Part shown: in pieces, positions 5,770-6,828 of the stretch
Layout: the number at the start of each line of letters is the position of its first letter
How positions within the stretch are numbered: the stretch's first letter is position 1
From: Planctomycetota bacterium
GTDB lineage: Bacteria > Planctomycetota > Phycisphaerae > Sedimentisphaerales > SG8-4
Assembly: GCA_030607345.1 (NCBI GenBank)
Contig: JAUWKC010000094.1
Span: forward strand, 1-6,828
Direction: 5' to 3'
Length of the DNA: 6,828 nt
Program-made: the position numbers and the translations under genes
Notes under the pieces: generated by a model
What the model was told of the DNA's origin: nothing
What the model saw: the letters and a program-made list of their open reading frames with translations, nothing else
Database searches by the model: none

Positions 5770-6828
5770 TTTTCAAATCCTCCGGTTCGTAACGCATTTC
5801 CTTCTTTATTTTCTGGGTTTTTGCGCGACTTAGTTTCAAAAGAGCGTCATAGTTGTGTGTAATGTTGTTATGGCTGTCGAGCACCGCTAATCTCTCGGTG
5901 CAACTGTAGCACGGGTCAACCGAAGCCAGTGTTATAGTCACGTCGGCGATATCGCTGCCGATGCATGAGGCCCTGAAAGACGGGACATTAACATAACTCG
6001 GCGCCCTCATCTTGTGGCGCACCGGTCGGTTGCCGCCGTCACTGCGAACATAATGAAAGGTTTCGCCTCTCGGCGCCTCGGCCCGGCCGGACGCTTCGCC
6101 CGCCGGGATTTCTTTGACCTCAATTGCAATTGGGCCGCCAGGCAGCTTTCGCAGCGCCTGCCTGATAATCTTGACCGACTCGAGACACTCCAGCAGACGC
6201 ACTACCGCTTTTGCAAAAACGTCACCCTCCGGCCGCGTTATTACGTTCCAGTCCAACTCCGAGTATGCCGCATAAGGGTCATCTCTTCGGACGTCAATAC
6301 CGATGTCACTGCCTCTCGCCGTCGGACCGGTCACGGCATATTTGATTGCATCTTCTTTCGTCAGAACGCCCACACCTTTGAGCCGGGCGTGAATAACCGG
6401 GTCATCGAGGACAGCTTTCGTGAGCATCTCCAGTTTCTTCTCGAGTGCGTCCATCTCGTGCAATATCTTGGGCTTCATCTCATCCGGGACGTCCTCACGA
6501 CAGCCGCCAACTTTGACATTACCGTAGTTGTTTCGGTTGCCGGCGATTTCTTCGAGCAAATCGAGAACGGGCTCACGATATTTCCATGCCCACATGAAGA
6601 GCGTGTCGTAACCAATAAAGTGTCCGGCCAGTCCTACCCAGAGCACGTGGCTGTGGATGCGTTCAAGCTCGTTAATGATGGTTCTAACATAACGAGCGCG
6701 GTCGGGCGGGCTTACGCCGGCAAGCTCTTCGACGGCCTGCACGTAAGCCAGCGGGTGCGATGCAGAACAAATCCCGCAAATCCGCGATACCAGAAAGGCA
6801 ACCTGGTCGAACTGCAACGTCTCACTGA
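5762..6828 (-). CDS. [NiFe]-hydrogenase group 4 catalytic large subunit, 5' end outside the window
   Basis: Catalytic subunit of an energy-converting [NiFe] hydrogenase, related to HycE, EchE, MbhL and, more distantly, NuoD. The reading frame is open to the window edge, so the true start is outside; the TTG at 6817 that could be read as a start is an ordinary Leu codon in ...SETLQFDQV. Numbering from that codon: the first Ni-Fe ligand motif is RICGICSASH (12-21, Cys14 and Cys17) and the second is DPCYSCTER (301-309, Cys303 and Cys306). Between them are group 4/NuoD-family landmarks GPTARGSDIGIDVRRDDPYAAY (split at 163-175 and 176-185) and RAEAPRGE (245-252). All four cysteines are present, so this is a hydrogenase and not a complex I NuoD. 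The 42 residues after Arg309 form a tail of the kind removed during HycE maturation. It lies directly upstream of, and overlaps, the NuoL/HyfB-like gene. Perhaps 40-70 N-terminal residues, or more if fused to a NuoC-like domain, are missing. Confidence 0.93.
   Translation of the reverse strand, partial: SETLQFDQVAFLVSRICGICSASHPLAYVQAVEELAGVSPPDRARYVRTIINELERIHSHVLWVGLAGHFIGYDTLFMWAWKYREPVLDLLEEIAGNRNNYGNVKVGGCREDVPDEMKPKILHEMDALEKKLEMLTKAVLDDPVIHARLKGVGVLTKEDAIKYAVTGPTARGSDIGIDVRRDDPYAAYSELDWNVITRPEGDVFAKAVVRLLECLESVKIIRQALRKLPGGPIAIEVKEIPAGEASGRAEAPRGETFHYVRSDGGNRPVRHKMRAPSYVNVPSFRASCIGSDIADVTITLASVDPCYSCTERLAVLDSHNNITHNYDALLKLSRAKTQKIKKEMRYEPEDLKIE
5778..5783 (-). promoter_or_regulatory. 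Shine-Dalgarno site supporting a TTG start
   Basis: GGAGGA on the minus strand, within the last codons of the hydrogenase large subunit, lies 8 bases before the TTG at 5769. It is the main reason for accepting the non-AUG start of the NuoL/HyfB-like gene, because no ATG occurs before residue 14 of that protein. Confidence 0.75.

Noticed and set aside
6815..6817. TTG as the start codon of the hydrogenase large subunit
   Set aside because: The frame is open upstream to the window edge, and family members have substantial sequence before the RxCGxC motif; starting here would leave only 11 residues before it.
1..6828. Terminators, internal promoters, RNA genes, mobile elements, CRISPR or large repeats
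   Set aside because: No non-coding gap exceeds 12 bases, and I saw no tRNA-like, repeat-array or transposase signature on either strand.

Overview
The window is wall-to-wall protein-coding DNA. All nine genes lie on the minus strand, so transcription runs from high to low coordinates, and both ends of the window cut through a gene. In transcription order they are: a [NiFe]-hydrogenase group 4 catalytic large subunit (5' end missing); a NuoL/HyfB-like ion-translocating membrane subunit; a small protein equivalent to the C-terminal part of MrpA (MbhD + MbhE domains); and MrpB, MrpC, MrpD, MrpE, MrpF and MrpG (3' end missing). Neighbouring genes overlap by 4 to 8 bases or are separated by at most 12 bases. 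This is the pattern of one translationally coupled operon, and there is no space for an internal promoter or terminator outside coding sequence.

Functionally this looks like part of a membrane-bound energy-converting hydrogenase fused to a complete Mrp cation/proton antiporter module. The large subunit keeps both Cys pairs that hold the Ni-Fe site, so it is expected to make or consume H2, probably with ferredoxin or a similar low-potential donor. The membrane genes follow the canonical mrpA-B-C-D-E-F-G order, with mrpA split in two. Two large antiporter-type subunits (the NuoL/HyfB-like one and MrpD) both keep the conserved Glu and Lys residues of the proton path. The likely overall job is to couple H2 chemistry to H+ or Na+ translocation, as in the archaeal Mbh and bacterial Mrp-linked group 4 hydrogenases. 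The electron-transfer small subunit, a NuoH-like membrane anchor and an Fe-S protein are not in the window and would be expected just outside it.

Organism: an anaerobic (or facultatively anaerobic) prokaryote is implied by the oxygen-sensitive hydrogenase. Several genes have strong Shine-Dalgarno sequences, including a perfect AAGGAGGT before mrpD, and one probable TTG start is used. GC content is intermediate by eye. This fits a bacterium best, but the sequence does not let me name a phylum.

No RNA genes, mobile elements, CRISPR arrays or sizeable repeats were seen. No non-coding stretch exceeds 12 bases. The individual families are known. The most noteworthy points are the architecture of the complex (a catalytic hydrogenase plus a full Mrp set with two antiporter-like subunits) and the split, hydrogenase-flavoured MrpA.
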